A stretch of DNA of 64,000 bases from Agapanthus africanus (taxonomy: Eukaryota; Streptophyta; Magnoliopsida; Asparagales; Amaryllidaceae), in assembly GCA_030015575.1 (NCBI GenBank), contig JASDDO010000006.1, forward strand, positions 105,826,045 through 105,890,044, read 5' to 3'. The translations under genes were made by a program, and so were the position numbers. The notes below the pieces were generated by a model that searched no databases, was not told the origin of the DNA, and was given only the letters and a program-made list of their open reading frames with translations. Of this stretch, positions 11,912 through 23,369 are shown piece after piece; position 1 is the first letter of the stretch, and every line of letters begins with the position of its first letter.

Positions 11912-14891
11912 CTAAGGCCAGCTGCTGTAGTATCTCATACCTAGCATCCCGAATAATCTCTCAAACTGTATCTGGGGAATGGCCTTCGTGAGTGGATCCG
12001 CAGTGTTGTCCTTCGTATCTACTCTCCTCCATTGAGGGTAAAGACAAATCCCGAGTGCGACTTAGAGTCGTCCTTATCACTCTGGAAGCTGGAATCGGTA
12101 GAGGACTCCACCCGGAGTTCTCCGTTACCATACACCAAGAACATGTCTCTAGTCCTTCGTAAGTACTTGAGAATGTTCTTCACAGCTGTCCAGTGACTCT
12201 CTCCAGGATCTGCTTGATACCGACTCACTACACTTAGTGAGTATGCTACATTGGGTCTGGTACATAGCATCGCATACATGATAGAGCCTACTGATGAAGC
12301 ATAGGGTATCCCTTGCAAGCGAGCTCTCTCCAAATCAGTCTTGGGAGACATATCTTTGGAGAGAGTGAGTCCAGAGATCGTGGGTTGGTTCCCACGCTTG
12401 GATTCTTTCATACTAAACCTCTTTAGGATGGTGTCAATGTACCTGGATTGGGACAATCCCAGTATCCGTTTAGATCTATCTCTATAGATCATGATTCCCA
12501 ATATGCAGGAGGCATCACCTAGATCTTTCATTCAGAATCTCTGTGATAAGAAGAGCTTGACTGATTGCAGCATAGGAATATCATTTCCTATCAAGAGTAT
12601 GTCATCCACGTACAATACGAGGAAGACAACCTTACTCTCTGCTACCTTCTTATAGATACAAGGTTTATCTATGTTTTTGATGAAGTCAAACTCTTTGACT
12701 ACTACATCAAAACAGATGTTCCAACTTCGCGATGCTTGCTTTAACCCATAAATGGATTTAAGCAGCTTGCACACCTTTCCGCTGCTCCCACTATCTACGA
12801 TGCCCTCTGGCTGAGTCATGTACACGCTCTCTTCTAAATCACCGTTTAGAAAGGCGGTCTTAACATCCATTTGCCAGATTTCGTAGTCATGGTATGCAGC
12901 AATGGCAAGTAAGATCCGGATGGACTTAAGCATAGCCACTGGAGAAAAGGTTTCGTCATAATCCACACCTGGTCGTTGAAGAAAACCCTTTGCTACAAGT
13001 CTAGCTTTGAAAGTCTCAACTTTTCCATCTACACCAAATTTCTTTTTAAAAATCCACTTGCTCCCAATGGGTTTTACCCCTTCAGGAGCATTTTCTAAAA
13101 TCCATACTTTATTGGTGTACATGGATTCCATCTCAGATCGCATTGCATCCAGCCATTTCACAAAGTCACCACTCGTGATGGCCTGCTCGAAACTAGTCGG
13201 GTCATCATCTTCCATGATGCAATCCTCGCTTCCACCATCAATGAGAAAACCGTAGTATCTCTCAGGTGGATGAGAAACCCTGCTAGATCGGCGGAGAGGC
13301 TGGGGTTCGTCGGGTACTACTGAATCCTCTGGTTCTACCAAGTCTTCTGTTATAGTTTGTGTCGCTGGAACCTCTTCCAGTTCTACCTCAATGCCACTAA
13401 TCTGTTTAAGAAAACCTTTTTCTAAGAAAGTGGCATGTCAAGAAACAAACACGTTTTGTTCCTCGGGGTGGTAGAATATATACCCTTGTGAAATTTTGGG
13501 ATATCCTACAAACTTGCATAAGACTGATCTTGCCTCGAGTTTGTCCGGATTTTGTCTTTTGACAAAGGCTGGACAACCCCATATCTTAACATACTTAAGA
13601 GATGGTTTCTTCCCTTTCCATATCTCATATGGAGTGGTAGGCACTGATTTGGTAGGAACCATATTCAATAGGTGTACGGATGTTTCAAGCGCATACCCCC
13701 AGAAGGAAATAGGTAACTCAGCTGTACTCATCATTGAACGCACCATATCTAATAGGGTGCGATTCCTTCGTTCCGATACACCGTTGTGCTGTGGTGTATA
13801 AGGTGGAGTAAGCTGAGAGAGAATCCCATTCTCTTTTAGATAATCTTGGAACTCATTGCTCAAGTATTCTCCTTCTCGATCAGATCGAAGGATCTTAATA
13901 CTTTTGCCCGTTTGGTTCTCTACTTCGTGCTTATATTCTCTGAATTTCTCAAAAGCTTCAGACTTGTGTTTCAATAGGAACACATGCCCGTATTTAGAGA
14001 GATCATCAGTGAATGTAATGAAGTAGGGAGAACCGTTCCTGGCATGCGTAGACATGGGACCGCATACATCACTATGTATTAGTCCTAAGAGTTCAATAAC
14101 TCTTTCTCCGTGTCCACTAAACGGAGCTTTGGTCATTTTTCCTTTGAGACATGAATGGCAAGTATCATAAGATGATAATTCGAATGGATTGAAATATCCA
14201 TCTTTATGTAACTTAGCCAGTCGTGTCGCATTGATATGACCAAGTCTACAATGCCATAAGAAGGATTCGTTCATTTCTGAACTCTTCCTCTTGTGTGTGT
14301 TTTGTATATTGAGGACTGTATTCTGATTTAGAATGAATATGCCATTATGTAACGAGCCTGATGCAATCAACTTTTGATCTAGGAATATGTTCATAACATT
14401 ATCCTTTACTACAAAATTATATCCTTCTTTAGTTAATAAAGAAACTGATAAAATGTTGCACATCATGTTCGGTATATAATAGCACTTATTTAGAATCAGT
14501 GTATTACGACTTGGCAATACAAGGTGAATTCGCCAACTGCTTTGGCTGCAATATTTGCACCGTTCCCTACTTGAACGGAATGATCACCTTTTCCCAGTTC
14601 TCTACCTTTACGTAGCCCATGTAACTGTTTACATATGCGGGATCCTGATCCGGTATCTAATACCCAGGACGTAGGGTGAACTGAGAAACAGTTCTCAATA
14701 ACTAACACACCCGAAGAAGATGCATCAACAAGCATGTTCTTTTGGGCGGCTTGAGAATCTAGATATTCTTCTATTCCCTGTTCAGTCTTATAACTCTTAT
14801 AAGAAAGAACGGGTCCAATGTTCTCCTGCTCAGTATAATAAGCAGGTTCAGTCAATACATCCATATTATTATCTTGATTATGGCCTGACAT
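11912..14891 (-). pseudogene. C1 pol remnant: protease, integrase, RT, RNase H
   Basis: Reads from 14891 (MSGHNQDNNMD), chosen because other copies share it. Domains in order: a short stretch that in relatives lies just after the Gag zinc knuckle; protease with WVLDTGSGS; a GAG-pre-integrase domain with WHCRLGHINATR and CHSCLKG; an integrase core with HSDVCGPM and HNGVSERRN; RT with QMDVKTAFLNGD and YVDDILLIGND; and RNase H parts. Integrase before RT is the copia order. Broken, with roughly five breaks; otherwise among the best-kept copies. No CCHC knuckle or capsid-like Gag is upstream. Confidence 0.88.
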
Positions 14892-15104
14892 GGTCGCTAC
14901 CTGGAGAGAGAGAGAAGAAAACATTTTAGCGTATGCTCTTACAAGATTAGATTGGTTATTATCTTATCTAATCAGGATGTCTCCCACTGTTTTTATCAAA
15001 TCTACCTTCAGACCCTAAAAGGTAAGATTAGCCGGGATTAATTACACCCTACAATTACATCAATCTTTCAGCCAGATCAGTGTCGGTACTTTGAGGGAGG
15101 TTCC

Positions 15105-15120
15105 CCGTGCTCTCGCACGG
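15105..15120 (-). other. GNRA-type hairpin in C1 leader
   Basis: CCGTGC-GAGA-GCACGG on the minus strand. C2 has GAAA in the same loop; both fit GNRA. Confidence 0.75.
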
Positions 15121-15691
15121 ACCTAATTAAAGTAAACCTCGTTTTCCCAGAGGCGTAACCCCGTTAACACTTTTCTAGACACCTACTTGATCGACTAATT
15201 GTCCTGTGTAAAACTCTCCCAGGAGTAACTCTTACTCGCAGTGGGTATCGGGATCCAACTATCTCATAGAAGGTATGCAATCTCATTGCAAATTTCAACA
15301 CTTGAAATTCCCAATAATTTTTTACCCTTAGTGTTCTATGACCTTGACGAATGCCAAACAACCCATAGTCCACTAGTCAAGTTCAACCCGTACATTTCTT
15401 GATTGAATTAAACTCACCCACACGACCCTTGACGAATGCCAAACAACGCCGTACGAATACCCTAATCCAATCTGCATCATATGCATAAGCAGATAAATAC
15501 TAGTTAGCTACCGTACACTACGCCTTGACGAATCCCAAACTACCGTAGCACGAATACTAAGTAGTACTTATCTGAAATGACGGAGGGCTACGCAGGTTTT
15601 TCAGAAAACCCTGAGCGTAATGAACTTGATATCGTCGTAGAATCAAGTGTTTTTGAAAAGGAGTGTTTTTGAGGCTTTTCTTAGTTTCGCT

Positions 15692-15873
15692 AAAGGGGTC
15701 ACTCCCGGTGAAGGGATCGTCGGCCCTTTCCTCATCAAATAAGGTGCAGGATATATCATATATACCGCTGTACAAAGCAAAACTTTAATAGCAATCAAAA
15801 GACAAACCGAGTTTTGTAGCATTTGCCAGTTTCGCTAAAGAGGTCACTCCTGGTGAAGGGATCTCGGCTCTTT
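15692..15873 (-). other. Repeated hairpin pair in C1 leader
   Basis: Two copies of a repeated unit of roughly 100 bases. Minus-strand stems: AAAGAG/CTCTTT (15873-15837) and AAAGGG/CCCTTT (15729-15692), each enclosing TCCC-TTCACC. The two stems differ yet both pair fully. Confidence 0.75.
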
Positions 15874-16271
15874 CCCCATCGAATAAGGTGCAGGATATAT
15901 CATATATATCACTATGCAAAGCAAAACTGTAGCTACCCTTTTTATAAAGTTTTGATTCTACAACATCTTTAGCTTTCTTTTCTTTTTATTAATCTCATTA
16001 ATAAAATCCCATCAGCTTATGCTTCCTAAGCATCACAGATAAATACGACGTACACTTATGCCATCCGCATTCGCCTCGATGTCCCCTCGTGTACCGTTAG
16101 GTTAGATAACTAACGACAGAGCAGGGCAGGGCTAGTGCGGGTGTAAAACATAAGTAACATCTATATAATATATCACATATACTATATACTGTATCCATCA
16201 GAACATATCAAATGATCACATTACAGATATCGCAGCAGAAACATAGATATAATGTGGGATATACTAGGACG

Positions 16272-16309
16272 TCCGTATTTAGTATTTAGCCAACAATAGA
16301 AAATACGGA
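16272..16309 (-). other. Covarying hairpin in C1 leader
   Basis: TCCGTATTT at 16272-16280 pairs with AAATACGGA at 16301-16309. C2 has GTG/CAC where this copy has GTA/TAC. Confidence 0.75.
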
Positions 16310-17420
16310 TTCCACAGTCGCGATGAATAGCCAAGCCCACACCCTGGACCCCTACGAGAGCGGCAAGCGACCCTACCAATTTTGGAGTTTAGGAGACCCG
16401 GTCTCGACTCCTCGAGATGGCCTCCCACTGAACCCCAGAATCCGGTCACTTGTGCTCCCCTCCTTGGGTCCATCCTAATGCGGAAAAGTAAATAATATAC
16501 AACACTGGTGGCATCAACCTCAACCTGGAAGTGCCCCAAATAAAAGAATATTACATTACATTTGAATTTACATGAATGAAAGTATAAAACTCTCATCTCA
16601 CATAAAACCCCCGGCTATTCAATCGCGACAATCCTGCACATCATATCTCAGCAACACATAATATCACATATCATCAACGTAAGTAAGTATGCATACACCG
16701 ATTATCGTCGATGTATAGCAACGAAAACCGGCAATACAACTACATACTACACTTACGGTCATAGAAAAGAAAGTGTAAAACTACAATATTTGGAATCCAC
16801 AATCACTTTAGACATCATAAATCCGAAATATCACATACTTCGCATTTCATGCCTAACTCTATGAATTCCACATATTGTATCACATTCCAGATAAATAGAC
16901 AGTATTAAACTTTTCGAACAGATAATCAAATACCCAAAATTTCCCAAAGTGCTCAACACTTGAGCGGAGTTCAAATAATCCCAGAATATGTCATAGTACC
17001 AGTGATCCAGCCGTAGAAGGGTCAAGCCAACGCCTCACATGTGGCACGTCGTACTGCCCCAAACCCGAAGGTTCAAAAGGCAGTTCAAGACGGTCACATA
17101 ATCGAGTTAAGGTTTGTTGTCTTCTAGAGGGTCCACCGCTTAACTTGTACAATTTTTCCGAAAGATTTAAACCCAATAAAAATTCAACACGTGAAAGTTT
17201 GGCGTTCCGGGATAAAGTGGGTTAATGATATCCGTTCAAATAGTTTAACAGTTTCTAAATATCCGGAAATAAAAACGAATTTAAATTTTCCGATCGAATC
17301 TACGATTACAAAAGAAACCCCAGAATACTCAACACTTGAGTCAGAATAAAAATACCCATAAAATATATACCAGATAAATATGAATTACTGTGCAAATATG
17401 AGGCCCTGATCTCTTTGTTC

Positions 17421-17469
17421 TGCCGCGGTTCCGCGGCCCAAGCGAGGTACGGCCGCGGTTCCGCGGCAG
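17421..17469. repeat. GC-rich paired palindrome (C1 leader)
   Basis: Two GCCGCGGTTCCGCGGC units about 16 bases apart, some 190 bases from the primer site. Confidence 0.8.
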
Positions 17470-17653
17470 TTTGTACGGATCAGTGGGTTATTTTTTCACC
17501 GTATTTCATATTATTCCCTGCTGTAATTTTCAGGTATTTTTAATTCAGAAAAATCCCAGATTTTGAAAACTTTCCTGAGAGGGGGTTAAATTTGTCGGTT
17601 CGGGTTCGATCGGAGTTTTAACTTCGTAAACACATCGCCTAATTCTCTAGCTA

Positions 17654-17666
17654 GGCTCTGATACCA
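17654..17666 (-). other. C1 primer binding site (initiator tRNA-Met)
   Basis: GGCTCTGATACCA is the reverse complement of TGGTATCAGAGCC, the usual copia site. Normally TGTAGGG of the LTR would follow within two bases; here the patchwork begins instead. Confidence 0.85.
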
Positions 17667-17819
17667 GTAAATCTCTATATCAGAGGTCAGGAGAGTAGAT
17701 ACGAAGGACAACACTGCGGATCCACTCACGAAGGCCATTCCCCAGATACAGTTTGAGAGATTATTCAGGATGCTAGGTATGAGATACTACAGCAGCTGGC
17801 CTTAGTGCAAGTGGGAGAT

Positions 17820-18314
17820 TGTTAGTTATGTATATGCCCTAGAGGCCACTGTTGTATATTTGATGTATATTAGAATGGATGCTTGGATATATACAGAGAG
17901 GATTTTCTTGCTCGTCATGATAGTATACTATTTGGTTTCACTTTATCTTAACATGTTGACTTGTATTGGATTACTGTCTTACTCTCACATGTTGATAAAG
18001 CCCTTAGGATCTGTACTCGACTACTGGGACTATGATGAGATCATACTAGTGGGGCCATAGTAGTCGATGAGAACATCCTATAACTGTTCCTAGTCGAGGG
18101 TATATCGAGACAGGGCATCGATACACCAGAGTAGACTAGCGTATACGCATCTTGACCCATATGATGGGCGATGGATGATCCCATATCTATCGGTGTTTGA
18201 CATCAAGGATGATGTACGGGTGCTCAGTGGAGACTGGGTACACTGGACAGACTCGCCGAGAACTCCCAGTTGGTGATATACCACACGTCAGATGGCAGTT
18301 CTCCGGTGACACTG
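17820..18314 (+). repeat. LTR head fragment (plus) in the patchwork
   Basis: TGTTAGTTATGTATATGCCC through the GATGGCAGTTCTCCGGTGACACTG stretch, matching the first 495 or so bases of the C3 3' LTR. Confidence 0.85.
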
Positions 18315-18360
18315 CCATCTTCCAGAGTGATGATGTCCATGGTTGATATATCAATCATAT

Positions 18361-19104
18361 CCGATTCCAGCTTCCAGAGTGATAAGGACGACTCTAAGCC
18401 GCACTCGGGATTTGTCTTTACCCTCAATGGAGGGGCGGTATGTTGGAAGAGTTCCAAACAGGATAGCGTTGCAGACTCGACGATGGAGGCTGAATACATC
18501 GCTGCCAACGATGCTGCCAAAGAGGCTGTCTGGATGAAGAAGTTCATTAGTGAACTTGGAGTGGTTCCATCCATTGAGCATCCAATACCTCTGTACTGCG
18601 ATAACAATGGAGTTGTGGCTTTGGCCAAGGAACCCAGATCCCATCAGAAGTCCAGACATATTCTGAGGCGGTATCACCTGATCAGGGAGATAGTTGATCG
18701 TAGGGAGTTGATGTTGCGCAGTGTTGTCCTTCGTATCTACTCTCCTGACCTCGATCTCCCGACGATCAACTATCTCCCTGATCAGGTGATACCGCCTCAG
18801 AATATGTCTGGACTTCTGATGGGATCTGGGTTCCTTGGCCAAAGCCACAGCTCCATTGTTATCGCACTACAGAGGTATTGGATGCTCAATGGATGGAACC
18901 ACTCCAAGTTCACTAATGAACTTCTTCATCCAGACAGCCTCTTTGGCAGCATCGTTGGCAGTGATGTATTCAGCCTCCATCGTCGAGTCTGCAACGGTAT
19001 CCTGTTTGGAACTCTTCCAACATACCGCCCCTCAATTGAGGGTAAAGACAAATCCCCAGTGCGACTTAGAGTCGTCCTTATCACTCTGGAAGCTGGAATC
19101 GGTA
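18361..19104. repeat. Inverted duplication of an RNase H segment
   Basis: About 340 bases of copia RNase H on the plus strand (18361-18700) are followed after some 60 bases by the same segment reversed (about 18762-19104). Both arms cover the region encoding DSSFQSDKDDSK to LIREIVDR and look nearly identical. A transcript through it would fold into a long double strand. Confidence 0.85.
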
Positions 19105-19173
19105 AAGGACTCCACCCGGAGTTCTCCGTTACTTCTAAGAATTACCATGAAACACGGGCCCACAACTCCACTA

Positions 19174-19213
19174 AACCGCGGCGGGAATCTGCTTCCCGCG
19201 GCGGTTCCGCGGC
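19174..19213. repeat. GC-rich paired palindrome (patchwork)
   Basis: GCGGCGGGAA and TTCCCGCGGC pair around TCTGC, followed by GGTTCCGCGG. Same form as 22822-22873. Confidence 0.8.
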
Positions 19214-19285
19214 CGATTTTTGGAATTGTGACACGTGGCTTCATGACAATATCCATAGGTGCTTGTTGATACTTCTGGGTATTTT

Positions 19286-20607
19286 TAAAGTGAGCCAATA
19301 TTAGATAATGTAATACAATATATCATATATACTATTATACATTAAATCATCGAATCAACACTTGATCCAACGATCCGGCTATATCGAATATAACCGGCTA
19401 ATATATCATGTACAGATTTATCGAATCAACACTTGATCCGATGTCCCGATTCATATCAAAATATCTCGAGAATATAATACGGTATCTCATATCGCATTAT
19501 CCTCGGTCCTGCACATATCACATATGTGCCTCTACTCCGTTTCACCTGAGCCAAGAAAGCTCTGTGTAGGACTCTAAAGAATCGTCAATACGCCGGTAGC
19601 AGGTGATGATCATATCAAACACCCACAAGCTGCAAGCGGTCAGCTAAACATAACAGCCAACCAGGTATTGAGCGATCAGAAGATCAACAAGCTAGCTTGT
19701 GCGTTCTCCTGTGAATCCAATCAGTAACACTCCCACAGTCCGGTCTGTTCGTCTGATATGTCGCATATCAAGTCTAGGGGTGGTAAACATCAGACCCCAG
19801 TAACCGATAAGTCGTGTCGATGTGAGGCTCATAACAGGTCGAGAAACTACTAGTAACACTTACCAGTAAATCTCTATATCAGCCCTTGCCAGGGACTTCC
19901 AGTTATAGCCAATCGAACACAGCACAACATCAACTCCCTATACCGGGAGAGACGAATCCCCTCCTATCGCTCATTGCCTCTATGTGATTCGGGACTGTAC
20001 CCAAAAGCCACCGTTTTGCACGCCCTCGTGGACGTGGTAAGGCGGAAATCAAAACACAGTGGGAATCACACAAGACTCTATGACGATATCGGGTTTACAG
20101 ACTACCCTGTACCAGTGTCACCGGAGAACTGCCATCTGACGTGTGGTATATCACCAACTGGGAGTTCTCGGCGAGTCCGTCCAGTATACCCAGTCTCCAC
20201 TGAGCACCCGTACATCATCCTTGATGTCAAACACCGATGGATATGGGATCATCCATCGCCCATCATATGGGTCAAGATGCGTATACGCTAGTCTACTCTG
20301 GTGTATCGATGCCCTCTCTCGATATACCCTCGACTAGGAACTGTTATAGGATGTACTCATCGACTACTATGGCCCCACTAGTATGATCTCATCATAGTCC
20401 CAGTAGTCGAGTACAGATCCTAAGGGCTTTATCAACATGTGAGAATAAGACAGTAATCCAATACAAGTCAACATGTTAAGATAAAGTGAAACCAAATAGC
20501 ATACTATCATGACGAGCAAGAAAATCCTCTCTGTATATATCCAAGCATCAATTATAATATACATCAAATGTGCAACAATGGCTTCTAGGGCATATACATA
20601 ACTAACA
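19286..20607 (-). repeat. C1 5' LTR remnant
   Basis: From AAAGTGAGCCAATATTAG, matching 10575 on, to the terminal CTAACA at 20607. The joint with the leader piece shares AAAGTG. About 1.3 kb of the usual 2.2 kb is present. Confidence 0.85.
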
Positions 20608-20612
20608 GATAA

Positions 20613-22625
20613 AGCCCTTATGATCTGTACTCGACTACTGGGACTATGATGAGATCATACTAGTGGGGCCATATTAGTCGATGAGTACATCCTATAACTG
20701 TTCCTAGTCGAGTGTATATCGAGACAAGGCATCGAAACACCAGAGTAGACTAGCGTATACACATCTTGACCCATATGATGGGCGATAGATGATCCCATAT
20801 CCATCGGTGTTTGACATCAAGTATGGTGTACGGGTGCTCAGTGGAGACTGGGTACACTGGACGGACTCGCCGAGAACTCCCAGTTGGTGATATACCACAC
20901 GTCAGATGGCAGTTCTCCGGTGACACTGGTACAGGGTAGTCTGTAGACCCGAGATCGTCATAGAGTCTTGTATGATTCCCACTGTTCTTTGATTTCCACC
21001 TTACCACGTCCAAGAGGGCGTGCAAAACGGTGGCTTTTGGGTACAGTCCCGAATCATATGGAGGAAATGAGCGATAGGAGGGGATTCGTCTCTCCCGGTA
21101 TAGGGAGTTGATGTTGTGCTGTGTTCGATTGGCTATAACTGGAAGTCCTTGGCCAGGGCTGATATAGAGATTTACTGGTAAGTGTTACTAGTAGTTTCTC
21201 GACCTGTTATGAGCCTCACATCGACACGACTTATCGGTTACTGGGGTCTGACGTTTACCACCCCTGGACTTGATATGCGACATATAATACGAACAGACCG
21301 GACTGTACGGGAGTGTTACTGATTGGATTCACAGGAGAATGCACAGGATAGTTTGTTGATCTTCTGATCGCTCAATACCTGGGTGGCTGTTACGTTTAGC
21401 TGACCGCTTGCAGCTTGTGGGTGTTTGATATGATCATCACCTGCTACCGGCATATTGACGATTCTTTAGAGTCCTACACAGAGGTTTCTTAGCTCAGGCG
21501 AAACGGAGTAGAGGCACATATGTGATATGTGCAGGACCGAGAATAATGCGATATGAGATACCGTATTATATTCTCGCGATATTTAGAAATGAATCGGGAC
21601 ATTGGATCAAGTGTTGATTCGATGAATTGGTACATGATATATTAGCTGGTTATATTCGATATAGCCGGATCGTTGGATCAAGTGTTGATTCGATGATTTA
21701 ATGTATAATAGTATATATGATATATTGTATTACATTATCTAATATTGGCTCACTTTATTATTTCATTTTCTCACTGGATTAATACATTGATATATATGCG
21801 ATATATGTTAAATGTATTATTTTCTTTTGTTGCAAATATATAATATATATGTGATATATATTATTGTGACATGATATGATTTATTATTAATCATGTTTAA
21901 GGATGATTAAATGGGATTAAGGTTTGATTAGGGTTAGCTACTTCTTGCACATTCCAGAAGCTTTTCCTTTTGTCTTGGTTAAGATATTATGGTTGATACT
22001 TATCCTTAACCTAACCAAACCCTAACTCTAGTTTATTCTCTACAACTTCTTAGCCACTCATCCTTGACCATGGTTGATATATCAATCATATAGATTTCTT
22101 TTCTATTCATCACAAAAGGATTATCTTTTCCATTATCATCTTCTTCTCTCTTGAGTTCTAAAAGAAAATTCTTACTAGTTAATTCTTGTGTGATGATTTC
22201 TTGTGAGAAAGTGAATAAAAAGAAAGCATAATTACTACTCCCTCATCCTCATCTAATCTAGCCCATTAGATTAGGGTGTTCATCTCTTTAGAGTGAGAAA
22301 GCTTGGGTTTTTGCAACTTCGACGTAGATCATCGGAGATTCGGAACACTTCAAGCTAGCATGGATCGTTCGAGTCGTGGAGTCTCTCTTGAGTCCGGGAG
22401 ATCATGGATTGCGGCGAAGAGACTTCTACTCGGAGCTTGTGAAGTGAAGGAGCGGACTACAAAGGTTGTAATCCCTCACACTTAGATAAAAATATGTTAT
22501 CTTGCATGCTAAACCCTAATAATCTAGCAAAGATCCCGTCTTTGGGTTGTTCGGCACATGTAGAATTTTATTCGGGCATGTTTGATGCTCTATGAACCTT
22601 CACTAGTATGCCTAGGAACCCTACA
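20613..22625 (+). repeat. C3 5' LTR, second part
   Basis: Continues the LTR interrupted at 9669 and ends GGAACCCTACA. Target duplication GATAA stands at 20608-20612. Total 5' LTR length, 2192, equals the 3' LTR within a base. Confidence 0.88.
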
Positions 22626-22626
22626 G

Positions 22627-22639
22627 TGTTATCAGAGCC
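22627..22639 (+). other. C3 primer binding site
   Basis: TGTTATCAGAGCC lies one base after the LTR end and matches the initiator tRNA-Met site TGGTATCAGAGCC at all but one base. Confidence 0.8.
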
Positions 22640-23369
22640 TAGCTAGAGCATTAGGTGATGTGTTAACGAAGTTAAAACTCCGATCGAACCCGAACCGACG
22701 AAAACAACCCCCTCTCTGGAAATTTTTCAAAATCTGGGATTTTTCTGAATTAAAAATACGTAAAAAAATCAGCAGGGAATTCTAAGAATTACCATGAAAC
22801 ACGGGACCACAACTCCACTAAACCGCGGTAGAACCGCGGCGGGAACCTGCTTCCCGCGGCGGTTCCGCGGCCGATTTTTGGAATTGTGACACGTGGCTTC
22901 ATGACAATATCCGTAGGTGCTTGTTGATGCTTCTGTGTATTTTTAAAGTGACTCAAGTGTTGAATATTCTGGGGTTTGCTTTGTAATCGTAGATTCGATC
23001 GGAATATTTAAATTCGTTTTTATTTCCGAATATTTAGAAACTGTTAAACTATTTGAACGGATATCATTAACCCACTTTATCCCGGAACGGCAAACTTTCA
23101 AGTGTTGAATTTTTATTGGGTTTAAATCTTTCGGAAAAATTGTACAAGTTAAGCGGTGGACCCTCTAGAAGACAACAAACCTTAACTCGATTATGTGACC
23201 GTCTTGAACTGCCTTTTGAACCTTAGGGTTTGGGGGAGTACGGCGTGCCACATGTGAGGCATTGGCTTGACCCTTCTACGGCTGGATCACTGGTACTATG
23301 ACATATTCTGGGATTATTTGAACTCCGCTCAAGTGTTGAGCACTTTGGGAAATTTTGGGTATTTGATTA
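22640..23369 (+). other. C3 leader, first part
   Basis: Holds the GC-rich paired palindrome and three TCAAGTGTTGA palindromes (22952, 23099, 23329) with differing complementary flanks: TTTCAAGTGTTGAA, GCTCAAGTGTTGAGC. No frame of note. It is cut after GATTA by C2. Confidence 0.8.
22822..22873. repeat. GC-rich paired palindrome (C3 leader)
   Basis: GAACCGCGGCGGGAA and TTCCCGCGGCGGTTC pair with one mismatch around CCTGC, giving a hairpin of about 15 pairs. Confidence 0.8.

Larger units (their letters stand above)
14892..17653 (-). other. C1 leader (noncoding, structured)
   Basis: About 2.8 kb between primer site and pol with no gag-like frame. On the minus strand it holds, in order, the GC-rich paired palindrome (17469-17421), TCAAGTGTTGA palindromes (17343, 16966), the hairpins at 16732-16699 and 16309-16272, the hairpin pair (15873-15692), three spaced short motifs (15541-15343), the GNRA hairpin (15120-15105) and a polypyrimidine tract with CAG before the start. 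A 105-codon frame at 16279-16596 is nearly the same in C3 but not kept in more distant copies. Confidence 0.75.
17667..19290. other. Patchwork inside C1
   Basis: Pieces in order: about 20 bases of LTR interior (minus); end of RNase H (plus, 17684-17808) with polypurine tract; an LTR head (plus, 17820-18314); a few tens of bases including an LTR piece CATGGTTGATATATCAATC; RNase H (plus, 18361-18700); 17 bases of LTR; RNase H (minus, 18718-19132); leader with a GC-rich palindrome (plus, 19133-19290). It stands where the first 850 or so bases of the minus-strand 5' LTR should be. Confidence 0.75.
9670..20607 (-). mobile_element. C1: mosaic minus-strand copia element
   Basis: Lies between two copies of GATAA in the 5' LTR of C3. 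Minus-strand order: a 5' LTR remnant (20607-19286), a patchwork of short pieces in both directions (19290-17667), primer binding site, leader, pol, and a 3' LTR (11897-9757). The right end is a normal CTAACA, but the left end is not TGTAGGG: a chain of four short pieces (9670-9756) stands there. The pieces all come from this family, some joined at short identical bases. Template switching during reverse transcription before integration would explain it; later rearrangement or misassembly are alternatives. Confidence 0.75.

Noticed and set aside
15090-15180. Leader block as a hammerhead ribozyme (retrozyme) or group II intron domain V
   Set aside because: No CTGATGA plus GAAA core in the hammerhead arrangement, and the GNRA stem lacks the AGC triad and bulge of domain V.
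22627-22639. tRNA-like TATCAGAGCC sequences
   Set aside because: They are primer binding sites next to LTR ends, with no cloverleaf around them. No tRNA gene was found.
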